Assembly (NCBI RefSeq): GCF_047675955.1 | Contig: NC_132904.1 | Location: 61,685,435 to 61,749,434 of the forward strand | Source of the DNA: Chlorocebus sabaeus | Taxonomy: Eukaryota; Chordata; Mammalia; Primates; Cercopithecidae | Direction: 5' to 3' | Length of the DNA stretch: 64,000 nt | Shown here: piece by piece, positions 25,891-38,849 of the stretch | Numbering within the stretch: the first letter of the stretch is position 1 | Layout of the letters: the number at the start of each line of letters is the position of its first letter | Notes under the pieces: generated by a model | Database searches by the model: none | Seen by the model: only the letters and a program-made list of their open reading frames with translations | What the model was told of the DNA's origin: nothing | Translations under genes and position numbers: made by a program

Positions 25891-26811
25891 AAGCCTTCTG
25901 TGAAACTGCTCTGTGTTCTGTTAATTCATCTCACAGAGTTACATCTTTCCCTTCAAGAAGCCTTGCGCTAAGGCTGTTCTTGTGGAATTGGCAAAGTGAT
26001 ATTTGGAACCCCTAGAGGGCTATGGTGAAAAAGGAAATATCTTCCGTTCAAAACTGGAAAGACGGTTTCTGAGAAACTGCTCTGTGTTCTCTTAATTTAT
26101 CTCACAGAGTTACATCTTTCCCTTCAAGAAGCCTTTCGCTAAGGCTGTTCTTGTGGAATTTGCAAAGGGATATTTGGAAGCCTATAGAGGTCTATGGGGA
26201 AAATGGACATATCTTCCGTTCAAAATTGGAAAGAAGCTTTCTGAGAAACTGCTCTGTGTTCTGTTAATTCATCTCACAGAGTTACATCTTTCCCTTCAAG
26301 AATCCTTTCGCTAAGGCTGTTCTTGTGGAATTGGCAAAGGGATATTTGGAAGCCCCTAGAGGGCTATGGTGAAAAAGGAAATATCTTCCATTCAAAACTG
26401 GAAAGAAGCTTTCTGAGAAACTGCTCTGTGTTCTGTTAATTCATCTCACAGAGTTACATCTTTACCTTCAACAAGCCTTTCGCTAAGGCTGTTCTTGTGG
26501 AATTGGCAAAGGGATATTTGGGAGCCCATAGATGGCCACGGTGAAAAAGGAAATATCTTCCGTTCAAAACTGGAAAGAAGCTTTGTGAGAAACTGCTCTG
26601 TGTTCTGTTAATTCATCTCACAGAGTTACACCGTTCCCTTCAAGAAGCCTTTTGATAAGGCTGTTCTTGTGGAATTGGCAAAGGGATATTTGGAGGCCCA
26701 TAGAGGTCTATAGTGAAAAAGGAAATATCTTCTGTTCAAAACTGGAAAGAAGCTTTGTGAGAAACTGCTCTGTGTTCTGTTAATTCATCTCACTGAGTTA
26801 CATCTTTCTCT

Positions 26812-27670
26812 TCAAGAAGCCTTTCGCTAAGGCTGTTCTTGTGGAATTGGCAAAGGGATATTTGGAAGCCCATACAGGGCTATGGTGAAAAAACAAATAT
26901 CTTCCGTTCAAAACTGGAAAGAAGCATTCTGAGAAACTGCTCTGTGTTCTGTTAATTCATCTCACAGAGTTACATCTTTCCCTTCAAGAAGCCTTTCGCT
27001 AAGGCTGTTCTTGTGGCATTGGCAAAGGGATATATGGAAGCCCATAGAGGGCTATGGTGAAAAAGGAAATATCTTACGTTCAAAACTGGAAAGAAGCTTT
27101 CTGAGAAACTGCTCTGTGTTCTGTTAATTCATCTCACAGAGTTACATCTTTCCCTTCAAGAAGCCTTTCGCTAAGACTGTTCCTGTGGAATTCGCAAAGG
27201 GATATTTGGAAACCCCTAGAGGGCTATGGTGAAAAAGGAAATGTCTTCCGTTCAAAACTCGAAAGAAGCTTTCTGTGAAACTGCTCTGTGTTTTGTTAAT
27301 TCATCTCACAGAGTTACATCTTTCCCTTCAAGAAGCCTTTCGCTAAGGCTGTTCTTGTGGAATTGGCAAAGTGATATTTGGAAGCGCATAGAGGGCTATG
27401 GTGAAAAAGGAAATATCTTCCGTTCAAAACTGGAAAGAAGCGTTCTGAGAAACTGCTCGGTGTTCTGTTAATTCATCTCACAGAGTTACAACTTTCCCTT
27501 CAAGAAGCCTTTCGCTAAGGCTGTTCTAGTGGAATTGACAATGGGATATTTGGAAGCCCATAGAGGTCTATGGGGAAAAAGGAAATATCTTCCGTTCAAA
27601 ACTGGAAAGAAGCTTTCTGAGAAACTGCTCTGTGTTCTGTTAATTCATCTCACAGAGTTACATCTTTCCC
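26812..27670 (+). repeat. ~0.86-kb segment, copy 1 of a 6,018-bp-offset duplication
   Basis: This matches about 32,830-33,690 at an offset of 6,018 bp (35 monomers). Shared rare markers are CATACAGGGCTATGG followed by GAAAAAACAAAT and GAAGCATTCTGAG, then GATATATGGAAG, then GGAAACCCCTAGAGG. A few single-base differences are visible, for example GAAAAAGG here versus GAAAAACG in the second copy. Its right part overlaps the 6,533-bp-offset duplication. Confidence 0.7.
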
Positions 27671-30600
27671 TTCAAGAAGCCTTTCGCTAAGACTGTTCTT
27701 GTGGAATTGGCAAAGGGATATTTGGAAGACCATAGAAGGCTATGGTGAAAAAGGAAATATCTTCCGTTCAAAACTGGAAAGAAGCCTTCTGAGAAACTGC
27801 TCTGTGTTTTGTTAATTCATCTCACAGAGTTACATCTTTACCTTCAACAAGCCTCTCGCTAAGGCTGTTCTTGTGGAATTGGCAAAGGGATATTTGGAAG
27901 CCCATAGAGGGCTACGGTGAAAAAGGAAATATCTTCCGTTCAAAACTGGAAAGAAGCTTTCTGAGAAACTGCTCTGTGTTCTGTTAATTCATCTCACAGA
28001 GTTACATCTTTACCTTCAACAAGCCTTTTGATAAGGCTGTTCTTGTGGAATTGGCAAAGGGATATTTGGAGGCCCATAAAGGGCTATAGTGAAAAAGGAA
28101 ATATCTTCTGTTCAAAACTGGAAAGAAGCTTTGTGAGAAACTGCTCTGTGTTCTGTTAATTCATCTCACAGAGTTACATCTTTCCCTTCAAGAAGCCTTT
28201 CGCTAAGGCTGTTCTTGTGGAATTGGCAAAGGGATATTTGGAAGCCCATAGAGGGCTATGGTGAAAAAAGAATTATCTTCCGTTCAAAACTGGAAACAAG
28301 CGTTCTGAGAAACTGCTCTGTGTTCTGTTAATTCATCTCACAGAGTTACATCTTTCCCTTCAAGAAGCCTTTCGCTAAGGCTGTTCTTGTGGCATGGGCA
28401 AAGGGATATTTGGAAGCCCATAGAGGGCTATGGTGAAAAAGGAAATGTCTTCCGTTCAAAACTGGAAAGAAGCTTTCTGAGAAACTGCTCTGTGTTCTGT
28501 TAGTTCATCTCACAGAGTTACGTCTTTCCCCTCAACAAGCCTTTCGCTAAGGCTGTTCTTGTGGAATTGGCAAAGGGATACTTGGAAGCCCATAGAGGGC
28601 TATGGTGAAAAGGAAATATCTTCCGTTCAAAACTCGAAAGAAGCTTTCTGAGAAACTGCTCTGTGTTCTGTTAATTCTTCTCACAGAGTTACATCTTTCC
28701 CTTCAAGAAGCCTTTCTCTAAGTCTGTTCTTGTGGAATTGGCAAAGGGATATTTGGAAGCCCATAGAGGGCTATGGTGAAAAAGGAAATATCTTCCGTTC
28801 AAAACTGGAAAGAAGCGTTCTGAGAAACTGCTCTGTGTTCTGTTAATTCATCTCACAGAGTTACATCTTTCCCTTCAAGAAGACTTTCGCTAAGGCTGTT
28901 CTTGTGGCATTGGCAAAGGGATATTTGGAAGCCCTTAGTGGGCTATGGTGAAAAAGGAAATATCTTCCGTTCAAAACTGGAAAGAAGCTTTCTGAGAAAC
29001 TGCTCTGTGTTCTGTTAGTTCATCTCACAGAGTTACATCTTTCCCTTCAAGAAGCCTTTCGCTAAGGCTGTTCTTGTGGAATTGGCAAAGGGATATTTGG
29101 AAGCCCCTAGTGGGCTATGGTGAAAAAGGAAATATCTTCCGTTCACAACTGGAAAGAAGCTTTCTGAGAAACTGCTCTGTGTTCTCTTAATTCATCTCAC
29201 AGAGTTACATCTTTACCTTCAACAAGCCTTTCGCTAAGGCTGTTCTTGTGGAATTGGCAAAGGGATATTTGGGAGCCCATAGAGGGCTACGGTGAAAAAG
29301 GAAATATCTTCCGTTCAAAACTGGAAAGAAGCTTTCTGAGAAACTACTCTGTGTTCTGTTAATTCATCTCACAGAGTTACATCTTTGCCTTCAAGAAGCC
29401 TTTTGATAAGGCTGTTCTTGTGGAATTGGCAAAGGGATATTTGGAGGTCCATAAAGGGCTATAGTGAAAAAGGAAATATCTTCTGTTCAAACCTGGAAAG
29501 AAGCTTTGTGAGAAACTGCTCTGTGTTCTGTTAATTCATCTCACAGAGTTACATCTTTCCCTTCAAGAAGCCTTTCGCTAAGGCTGTTCTTGTGGAATTG
29601 GCAAAGGGATATTTGGAAGCCCTTAGAGGGCTATGGTGAAAAAAGAATTATCTTCCGTTCAAAACTGGAAAGAAGCGTTCTGAGAAACTGCTCTGTGTTC
29701 TTTTAATTCATCTCACAGAGTTACATCTTTCCCTTCAAGAAGCCTTTCGCTAAGGCTGTTCTTGTGGCATTGGCAAAGGGATATTTGGAAGCCCATAGAG
29801 GGCTATGGTGAAAAAGGAAATATCTTCCGTTCAAAACTGGAAAGAAGCTTTCTGAGAAACTGCTCTGTGTTCTGTTAGTTCATCTAACAGAGTTACATCT
29901 TTCCCTTCAACATGCCTTTTGCTAAGGCTGTTCTTGTGGAATTGGCAAAGGGATACTTGGAAGCCCATAGAGGGCTATGGTGAAAAGGAAATATCTTCCG
30001 TTCAAAACTCGAAAGAAGCTTTCTGAGAAACTGCTCTGTGTTCTGTTAATTCTTCTCATAGAGTTACATCTTTCCCTTCAAGAAGCCTTTCTCTAAGGCT
30101 GTTCTTGTGGAATTGGCAAAGGGATATTTGGAAGCCCATAGAGGGCTATGGTGAAAAAGGAAATATCTTCCGTTCAAAACTGGAAAGAAGCGTTCTGAGA
30201 AACTGCTCTGTGTTCTGTTATTTCATTTCACAGAGTTACATCTTTCCCTTCAGGAAGCTGTTCGCTAAGGCTGTTCTTGTGGCAATGGCAAAGGGATATT
30301 TGGAAGCCCATAGAGGGCTATGGTGAAAAAGGAAATATCTTCCGTTCAATACTGGAAAGAAGCTTTCTGAGAAACTGCTCTGTGTTCTGTTAATTCATCT
30401 CACAGAGTTACATCTTTCCCTTCAAGAAGCCTTTCGATAAGGCTGTTCTTGTGGAATTGGCAAAGGGATATTTGGAAGCCCATAGAGGGCTATGGTGAAA
30501 AAGGAAATATCTTCCGTTCAAAACTGGAAAGAAGCCTTCTGAGAAACTGCTCTGAGTTCAGTTAATTCATCTCACAGAGTTACATCTTTACCTTCAACAA

Positions 30601-32316
30601 GCCTTTCGCTAAGGCTGTTCTTTTGGAATTGGCAAAGGGATATTTGGAAGCCCATAGAGGGCTACGGTGAAAAAAGAAATATCTTCCGTTCAAAACTGGA
30701 AAGAAGCGTTCTGAGAAACTGCTCTGTGTTCTTTTAATTCATCTCACAGAGTTACATCTTTCCCTTCAAGAAGCCTTTCGCTAAGGCTGTTCTTGTGGCA
30801 TTGGCAAAGGGATATTTGGAAGCCCATAGAGGGCTATGGTGAAAAAGGAAATATCTTCCGTTCAAAACTGGAAAGAAGCTTTCTGAGAAACTGCTCTGTG
30901 TTCTATTAGTTCATCTCACAGAGTAACATCTTTCCCTTCAAGAAGCCTTTCGCTAAGACTGTTCTTGTGGAATTGGCAAAGGGATATTTGGAAGCCCACA
31001 GAGGGCTATGGTGAAAAAGGAAATATCTTCCGTTCAAAACTGGAAAGAAGCGTTCTGAGAAACTGCTCTGTGTTCTGTTAATTCATCTCACAGAGTTACA
31101 TCTTTCCCTTCAGGAAGCCTTTCTCTAAGGCTGTTCTTGTGGCATTGGCAAAGGGATATTTGGAAGCCCATAGAGGGCTATGGTGAAAAAGGAAATATCT
31201 TCCTTTCAAAACTGGAAAGAAGCTTTCTGAGAAACTGCTCTGTGTTCTGTTAGTTCATCTCACAGAGTTACATCTTTCCCTCCAAGAAGCCTTTCGCTAA
31301 GGCTGTTCTTGTGGAATTGGCAAAGGGATATTTGGAAGCCCATAGAAGGATATGGTGAAAAAGGAAATATCTTCCGTTCAAAACTGGAAAGAAGCCTTCT
31401 GTGAAACTGCTCTGTGTTCATTTAATTCATCTCACAGAGTTACATCTTTACCTTCAACAAGCCTTTCGCTAAGGCTGTTCTTGTGGAATTGGCAAAGGGA
31501 TATTTGGAAGCCCATAGAGGGCTATGGTGAAAAAGGAAATATCTTCCGTTCAAAACTGGAAAGAAGCGTTCTGAGAAACTGCTCTGTGTTCTGTTAATTC
31601 ATCTCACAGAGTTACATCTTTCCCTTCAAGAAGCCTTTCGCTAAGGCTGTTCTTGTGGCATTGGCAAAGGGATATTTGGAAGCCCATAGAGGGCTATGGT
31701 GAAAAAGGAAATATCTTCCGTTCAAAACTGGAAAGAAGCTTTCTGAGAAACTGCTCTGTGTTCTGTTAATTCTTCTCACAGAGTTACATCTTTCCCTTCA
31801 AGAAGCCTTTCGCTAAGGCTGTTCTTGTGGAATTGGCAAAGGGATATTTGGAAGACCATAGAGGGCTATGGTGAAAAAGGAAATATCTTCCGCTCAAAAC
31901 TGGAAAGAAACGTTCTGAGAAACTGCTCTGTGTTCTGTTAATTCATCTCACAGAGTTACATCTTTCCCTTCAAGAAGCCTTTCACTAAGGCTGTTCTTGT
32001 GGAATTGGCAAAGGGATATTTGGAAGCCCATAGAGGGCTATGGTGATAAAAGAAATATCTTCCGTTCAAAACTGGAAAGAAGCGTTCTGAGAAACTGCTT
32101 TGTGTTCTGTTAATTCATCTCACAGAGTTACATCTTTCCCTTCAAGAAGCCTTTCGCTAAGGCTGTTCTTGTGGCATTGGCAAAGGGATATTTGGAAGCC
32201 CATAGAGGGCTGTGGTGAAAAAGGAAATATCTTCCGTTCAAAACTGGAAAGAAGCTTTCTGAGAAACTGCTCTGTGTTCTGTTAGTTCATCTCACAGAGT
32301 TACATCTTTCCCTTCA
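27237..32316 (+). repeat. 5.08-kb segmental duplication inside the array, copy 1
   Basis: This matches 33,770-38,849 at a constant offset of 6,533 bp (38 monomers less 3 bp). No indel is seen, and no mismatches were found at the places I compared, including rare private variants: CAACATGCC (29,909), TTCTATTAGTTC with GAGTAACATC (30,901), GTGGCAATGGC (near 30,280) and CTATGGTGATAAAAG (32,038). The left limit is a one-base difference in an A run; the right limit is the first mismatch after CCCTTCA. The identity level suggests a recent event or an assembly duplication. Confidence 0.8.
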
Positions 32317-33769
32317 GGAAGCCTTTCTCTAAGGCTGTTCTTGTGGCATTGGCAAAGGGATATTTGGAAGCCCATAGAGGGCTATGGTGAAAAAGGAAAT
32401 ATCTTCCTTTCAAAACTGGAAAGAAGCTTTCTGAGAAACTGCTCTGTGTTCTGTTAGTTCATCTCACAGAGTTACATCTTTCCCTCCAAGAAGCCTTTCG
32501 CTAAGGCTGTTCTTGTGGAATTGGCAAAGGGATATTTGGAAGCCCATAGAAGGATATGGTGAAAAAGGAAATATCTTCCGTTCAAAACTGGAAAGAAGCC
32601 TTCTGTGAAACTGCTCTGTGTTCATTTAATTCATCTCACAGAGTTACATCTTTACCTTCAACAAGCCTTTCGCTAAGGCTGTTCTTGTGGAATTGGCAAA
32701 GGGATATTTGGAAGCCCATAGAGGGCTATGGTGAAAAAGGAAATATCTTCCGTTCAAAACTGGAAAGAAGCGTTCTGAGAAACTGCTCTGTGTTCTGTTA
32801 ATTCATCTCACAGAGTTACATCTTTCCCTTCAAGAAGCCTTTCGCTAAGGCTGTTCTTGTGGAATTGGCAAAGGGATATTTGGAAGCCCATACAGGGCTA
32901 TGGTGAAAAAACAAATATCTTCCGTTCAAAACTGGAAAGAAGCATTCTGAGAAACTGCTCTGTGTTCTGTTAATTCATCTCACAGAGTTACATCTTTCCC
33001 TTCAAGAAGCCTTTCGCTAAGGCTGTTCTTGTGGCATTGGCAAAGGGATATATGGAAGCCCATAGAGGGCTATGGTGAAAAAGGAAATATCTTACGTTCA
33101 AAACTGGAAAGAAGCTTTCTGAGAAACTGCTCTGTGTTCTGTTAATTCATCTCACAGAGTTACATCTTTCCCTTCAAGAAGCCTTTCGCTAAGACTGTTC
33201 CTGTGGAATTCGCAAAGGGATATTTGGAAACCCCTAGAGGGCTATGGTGAAAAAGGAAATGTCTTCCGTTCAAAACTCGAAAGAAGCTTTCTGTGAAACT
33301 GCTCTGTGTTTTGTTAATTCATCTCACAGAGTTACATCTTTCCCTTCAAGAAGCCTTTCGCTAAGGCTGTTCTTGTGGAATTGGCAAAGTGATATTTGGA
33401 AGCGCATAGAGGGCTATGGTGAAAAACGAAATATCTTCCGTTCAAAACTGGAAAGAAGCGTTCTGAGAAACTGCTCGGTGTTCTGTTAATTCATCTCACA
33501 GAGTTACAACTTTCCCTTCAAGAAGCCTTTCGCTAAGGCTGTTCTAGTGGAATTGACAATGGGATATTTGGAAGCCCATGGAGGTCTATGGGGAAAAAGG
33601 AAATATCTTCCGTTCAAAACTGTAAAGAAGCTTTCTGAGAAACTGCTCTGTGTTCTGTTAATTCATCTCACAGAGTTACATCTTTCCCTTCAAGAAGCTT
33701 TTCGCTAAGGCTGTTCTTGTGGAATTGGCAAAGGGATATTTGGAAGCCCATAGAGGGCTATGGTGAAAA
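32317..33769 (+). repeat. Patchwork spacer between the two 5.08-kb copies
   Basis: The first ~0.51 kb repeats 31,113-31,625 at an offset of 1,204 bp (seven monomers), including TTCAGGAAGCC, TTCCTTTCAAAAC and AGAAGGATATGG. The rest repeats about 26,812-27,670 at 6,018 bp. Its last three monomers (33,255-33,769) are themselves followed by a tandem copy. The spacer is entirely made of sequence found elsewhere in the array. Confidence 0.7.
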
Positions 33770-34284
33770 GGAAATGTCTTCCGTTCAAAACTCGAAAGAA
33801 GCTTTCTGTGAAACTGCTCTGTGTTTTGTTAATTCATCTCACAGAGTTACATCTTTCCCTTCAAGAAGCCTTTCGCTAAGGCTGTTCTTGTGGAATTGGC
33901 AAAGTGATATTTGGAAGCGCATAGAGGGCTATGGTGAAAAAGGAAATATCTTCCGTTCAAAACTGGAAAGAAGCGTTCTGAGAAACTGCTCGGTGTTCTG
34001 TTAATTCATCTCACAGAGTTACAACTTTCCCTTCAAGAAGCCTTTCGCTAAGGCTGTTCTAGTGGAATTGACAATGGGATATTTGGAAGCCCATAGAGGT
34101 CTATGGGGAAAAAGGAAATATCTTCCGTTCAAAACTGGAAAGAAGCTTTCTGAGAAACTGCTCTGTGTTCTGTTAATTCATCTCACAGAGTTACATCTTT
34201 CCCTTCAAGAAGCCTTTCGCTAAGACTGTTCTTGTGGAATTGGCAAAGGGATATTTGGAAGACCATAGAAGGCTATGGTGAAAA
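33255..34284 (+). repeat. Local tandem duplication of three monomers (~2 x 515 bp)
   Basis: GGAAATGTCTTCC with ACTCGAAAG, followed by AAGTGATATTTGGAAGCGC and CTAGTGGAATTGACAATGGG, occurs from 33,255 and again from 33,770, 515 bp apart. The 1-bp shortfall from 516 is the shortened A run at 33,766-33,769. This duplication explains why the offset to copy 1 changes from 6,018 to 6,533 bp. Confidence 0.65.
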
Positions 34285-37200
34285 AGGAAATATCTTCCGT
34301 TCAAAACTGGAAAGAAGCCTTCTGAGAAACTGCTCTGTGTTTTGTTAATTCATCTCACAGAGTTACATCTTTACCTTCAACAAGCCTCTCGCTAAGGCTG
34401 TTCTTGTGGAATTGGCAAAGGGATATTTGGAAGCCCATAGAGGGCTACGGTGAAAAAGGAAATATCTTCCGTTCAAAACTGGAAAGAAGCTTTCTGAGAA
34501 ACTGCTCTGTGTTCTGTTAATTCATCTCACAGAGTTACATCTTTACCTTCAACAAGCCTTTTGATAAGGCTGTTCTTGTGGAATTGGCAAAGGGATATTT
34601 GGAGGCCCATAAAGGGCTATAGTGAAAAAGGAAATATCTTCTGTTCAAAACTGGAAAGAAGCTTTGTGAGAAACTGCTCTGTGTTCTGTTAATTCATCTC
34701 ACAGAGTTACATCTTTCCCTTCAAGAAGCCTTTCGCTAAGGCTGTTCTTGTGGAATTGGCAAAGGGATATTTGGAAGCCCATAGAGGGCTATGGTGAAAA
34801 AAGAATTATCTTCCGTTCAAAACTGGAAACAAGCGTTCTGAGAAACTGCTCTGTGTTCTGTTAATTCATCTCACAGAGTTACATCTTTCCCTTCAAGAAG
34901 CCTTTCGCTAAGGCTGTTCTTGTGGCATGGGCAAAGGGATATTTGGAAGCCCATAGAGGGCTATGGTGAAAAAGGAAATGTCTTCCGTTCAAAACTGGAA
35001 AGAAGCTTTCTGAGAAACTGCTCTGTGTTCTGTTAGTTCATCTCACAGAGTTACGTCTTTCCCCTCAACAAGCCTTTCGCTAAGGCTGTTCTTGTGGAAT
35101 TGGCAAAGGGATACTTGGAAGCCCATAGAGGGCTATGGTGAAAAGGAAATATCTTCCGTTCAAAACTCGAAAGAAGCTTTCTGAGAAACTGCTCTGTGTT
35201 CTGTTAATTCTTCTCACAGAGTTACATCTTTCCCTTCAAGAAGCCTTTCTCTAAGTCTGTTCTTGTGGAATTGGCAAAGGGATATTTGGAAGCCCATAGA
35301 GGGCTATGGTGAAAAAGGAAATATCTTCCGTTCAAAACTGGAAAGAAGCGTTCTGAGAAACTGCTCTGTGTTCTGTTAATTCATCTCACAGAGTTACATC
35401 TTTCCCTTCAAGAAGACTTTCGCTAAGGCTGTTCTTGTGGCATTGGCAAAGGGATATTTGGAAGCCCTTAGTGGGCTATGGTGAAAAAGGAAATATCTTC
35501 CGTTCAAAACTGGAAAGAAGCTTTCTGAGAAACTGCTCTGTGTTCTGTTAGTTCATCTCACAGAGTTACATCTTTCCCTTCAAGAAGCCTTTCGCTAAGG
35601 CTGTTCTTGTGGAATTGGCAAAGGGATATTTGGAAGCCCCTAGTGGGCTATGGTGAAAAAGGAAATATCTTCCGTTCACAACTGGAAAGAAGCTTTCTGA
35701 GAAACTGCTCTGTGTTCTCTTAATTCATCTCACAGAGTTACATCTTTACCTTCAACAAGCCTTTCGCTAAGGCTGTTCTTGTGGAATTGGCAAAGGGATA
35801 TTTGGGAGCCCATAGAGGGCTACGGTGAAAAAGGAAATATCTTCCGTTCAAAACTGGAAAGAAGCTTTCTGAGAAACTACTCTGTGTTCTGTTAATTCAT
35901 CTCACAGAGTTACATCTTTGCCTTCAAGAAGCCTTTTGATAAGGCTGTTCTTGTGGAATTGGCAAAGGGATATTTGGAGGTCCATAAAGGGCTATAGTGA
36001 AAAAGGAAATATCTTCTGTTCAAACCTGGAAAGAAGCTTTGTGAGAAACTGCTCTGTGTTCTGTTAATTCATCTCACAGAGTTACATCTTTCCCTTCAAG
36101 AAGCCTTTCGCTAAGGCTGTTCTTGTGGAATTGGCAAAGGGATATTTGGAAGCCCTTAGAGGGCTATGGTGAAAAAAGAATTATCTTCCGTTCAAAACTG
36201 GAAAGAAGCGTTCTGAGAAACTGCTCTGTGTTCTTTTAATTCATCTCACAGAGTTACATCTTTCCCTTCAAGAAGCCTTTCGCTAAGGCTGTTCTTGTGG
36301 CATTGGCAAAGGGATATTTGGAAGCCCATAGAGGGCTATGGTGAAAAAGGAAATATCTTCCGTTCAAAACTGGAAAGAAGCTTTCTGAGAAACTGCTCTG
36401 TGTTCTGTTAGTTCATCTAACAGAGTTACATCTTTCCCTTCAACATGCCTTTTGCTAAGGCTGTTCTTGTGGAATTGGCAAAGGGATACTTGGAAGCCCA
36501 TAGAGGGCTATGGTGAAAAGGAAATATCTTCCGTTCAAAACTCGAAAGAAGCTTTCTGAGAAACTGCTCTGTGTTCTGTTAATTCTTCTCATAGAGTTAC
36601 ATCTTTCCCTTCAAGAAGCCTTTCTCTAAGGCTGTTCTTGTGGAATTGGCAAAGGGATATTTGGAAGCCCATAGAGGGCTATGGTGAAAAAGGAAATATC
36701 TTCCGTTCAAAACTGGAAAGAAGCGTTCTGAGAAACTGCTCTGTGTTCTGTTATTTCATTTCACAGAGTTACATCTTTCCCTTCAGGAAGCTGTTCGCTA
36801 AGGCTGTTCTTGTGGCAATGGCAAAGGGATATTTGGAAGCCCATAGAGGGCTATGGTGAAAAAGGAAATATCTTCCGTTCAATACTGGAAAGAAGCTTTC
36901 TGAGAAACTGCTCTGTGTTCTGTTAATTCATCTCACAGAGTTACATCTTTCCCTTCAAGAAGCCTTTCGATAAGGCTGTTCTTGTGGAATTGGCAAAGGG
37001 ATATTTGGAAGCCCATAGAGGGCTATGGTGAAAAAGGAAATATCTTCCGTTCAAAACTGGAAAGAAGCCTTCTGAGAAACTGCTCTGAGTTCAGTTAATT
37101 CATCTCACAGAGTTACATCTTTACCTTCAACAAGCCTTTCGCTAAGGCTGTTCTTTTGGAATTGGCAAAGGGATATTTGGAAGCCCATAGAGGGCTACGG

Positions 37201-38849
37201 TGAAAAAAGAAATATCTTCCGTTCAAAACTGGAAAGAAGCGTTCTGAGAAACTGCTCTGTGTTCTTTTAATTCATCTCACAGAGTTACATCTTTCCCTTC
37301 AAGAAGCCTTTCGCTAAGGCTGTTCTTGTGGCATTGGCAAAGGGATATTTGGAAGCCCATAGAGGGCTATGGTGAAAAAGGAAATATCTTCCGTTCAAAA
37401 CTGGAAAGAAGCTTTCTGAGAAACTGCTCTGTGTTCTATTAGTTCATCTCACAGAGTAACATCTTTCCCTTCAAGAAGCCTTTCGCTAAGACTGTTCTTG
37501 TGGAATTGGCAAAGGGATATTTGGAAGCCCACAGAGGGCTATGGTGAAAAAGGAAATATCTTCCGTTCAAAACTGGAAAGAAGCGTTCTGAGAAACTGCT
37601 CTGTGTTCTGTTAATTCATCTCACAGAGTTACATCTTTCCCTTCAGGAAGCCTTTCTCTAAGGCTGTTCTTGTGGCATTGGCAAAGGGATATTTGGAAGC
37701 CCATAGAGGGCTATGGTGAAAAAGGAAATATCTTCCTTTCAAAACTGGAAAGAAGCTTTCTGAGAAACTGCTCTGTGTTCTGTTAGTTCATCTCACAGAG
37801 TTACATCTTTCCCTCCAAGAAGCCTTTCGCTAAGGCTGTTCTTGTGGAATTGGCAAAGGGATATTTGGAAGCCCATAGAAGGATATGGTGAAAAAGGAAA
37901 TATCTTCCGTTCAAAACTGGAAAGAAGCCTTCTGTGAAACTGCTCTGTGTTCATTTAATTCATCTCACAGAGTTACATCTTTACCTTCAACAAGCCTTTC
38001 GCTAAGGCTGTTCTTGTGGAATTGGCAAAGGGATATTTGGAAGCCCATAGAGGGCTATGGTGAAAAAGGAAATATCTTCCGTTCAAAACTGGAAAGAAGC
38101 GTTCTGAGAAACTGCTCTGTGTTCTGTTAATTCATCTCACAGAGTTACATCTTTCCCTTCAAGAAGCCTTTCGCTAAGGCTGTTCTTGTGGCATTGGCAA
38201 AGGGATATTTGGAAGCCCATAGAGGGCTATGGTGAAAAAGGAAATATCTTCCGTTCAAAACTGGAAAGAAGCTTTCTGAGAAACTGCTCTGTGTTCTGTT
38301 AATTCTTCTCACAGAGTTACATCTTTCCCTTCAAGAAGCCTTTCGCTAAGGCTGTTCTTGTGGAATTGGCAAAGGGATATTTGGAAGACCATAGAGGGCT
38401 ATGGTGAAAAAGGAAATATCTTCCGCTCAAAACTGGAAAGAAACGTTCTGAGAAACTGCTCTGTGTTCTGTTAATTCATCTCACAGAGTTACATCTTTCC
38501 CTTCAAGAAGCCTTTCACTAAGGCTGTTCTTGTGGAATTGGCAAAGGGATATTTGGAAGCCCATAGAGGGCTATGGTGATAAAAGAAATATCTTCCGTTC
38601 AAAACTGGAAAGAAGCGTTCTGAGAAACTGCTTTGTGTTCTGTTAATTCATCTCACAGAGTTACATCTTTCCCTTCAAGAAGCCTTTCGCTAAGGCTGTT
38701 CTTGTGGCATTGGCAAAGGGATATTTGGAAGCCCATAGAGGGCTGTGGTGAAAAAGGAAATATCTTCCGTTCAAAACTGGAAAGAAGCTTTCTGAGAAAC
38801 TGCTCTGTGTTCTGTTAGTTCATCTCACAGAGTTACATCTTTCCCTTCA
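33770..38849 (+). repeat. 5.08-kb segmental duplication inside the array, copy 2
   Basis: This is the partner of 27,237-32,316 at +6,533 bp, with the same rare variants at the shifted positions: CAACATGCC near 36,442, GAGTAACATC near 37,452, CTATGGTGATAAAAG near 38,571. Its right end (from 37,987) is also the first copy of the ten-monomer repeat, so the two duplications overlap. Confidence 0.8.

Larger units (their letters stand above)
23376..26811 (+). repeat. Mosaic alpha-satellite domain, right end
   Basis: This stretch opens with the AACAAGCC / GTGAGAATCTGC marker monomer that also starts at 1, 3,611, 8,081, 13,409 and 19,596. It then follows the same variant order with deletions marked by hybrid monomers at 23,484-23,655 and 25,719-25,890. 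It grades into the segment duplicated at the 6,018-bp offset from about 26,812. Confidence 0.7.

Noticed and set aside
30105..30326. Open reading frame of 73 codons repeated at 36,638 and 55,900, which could suggest a conserved small protein.
   Set aside because: The repetition follows the 6,533-bp duplication and shared monomer order. The whole segment, not the frame, is conserved.
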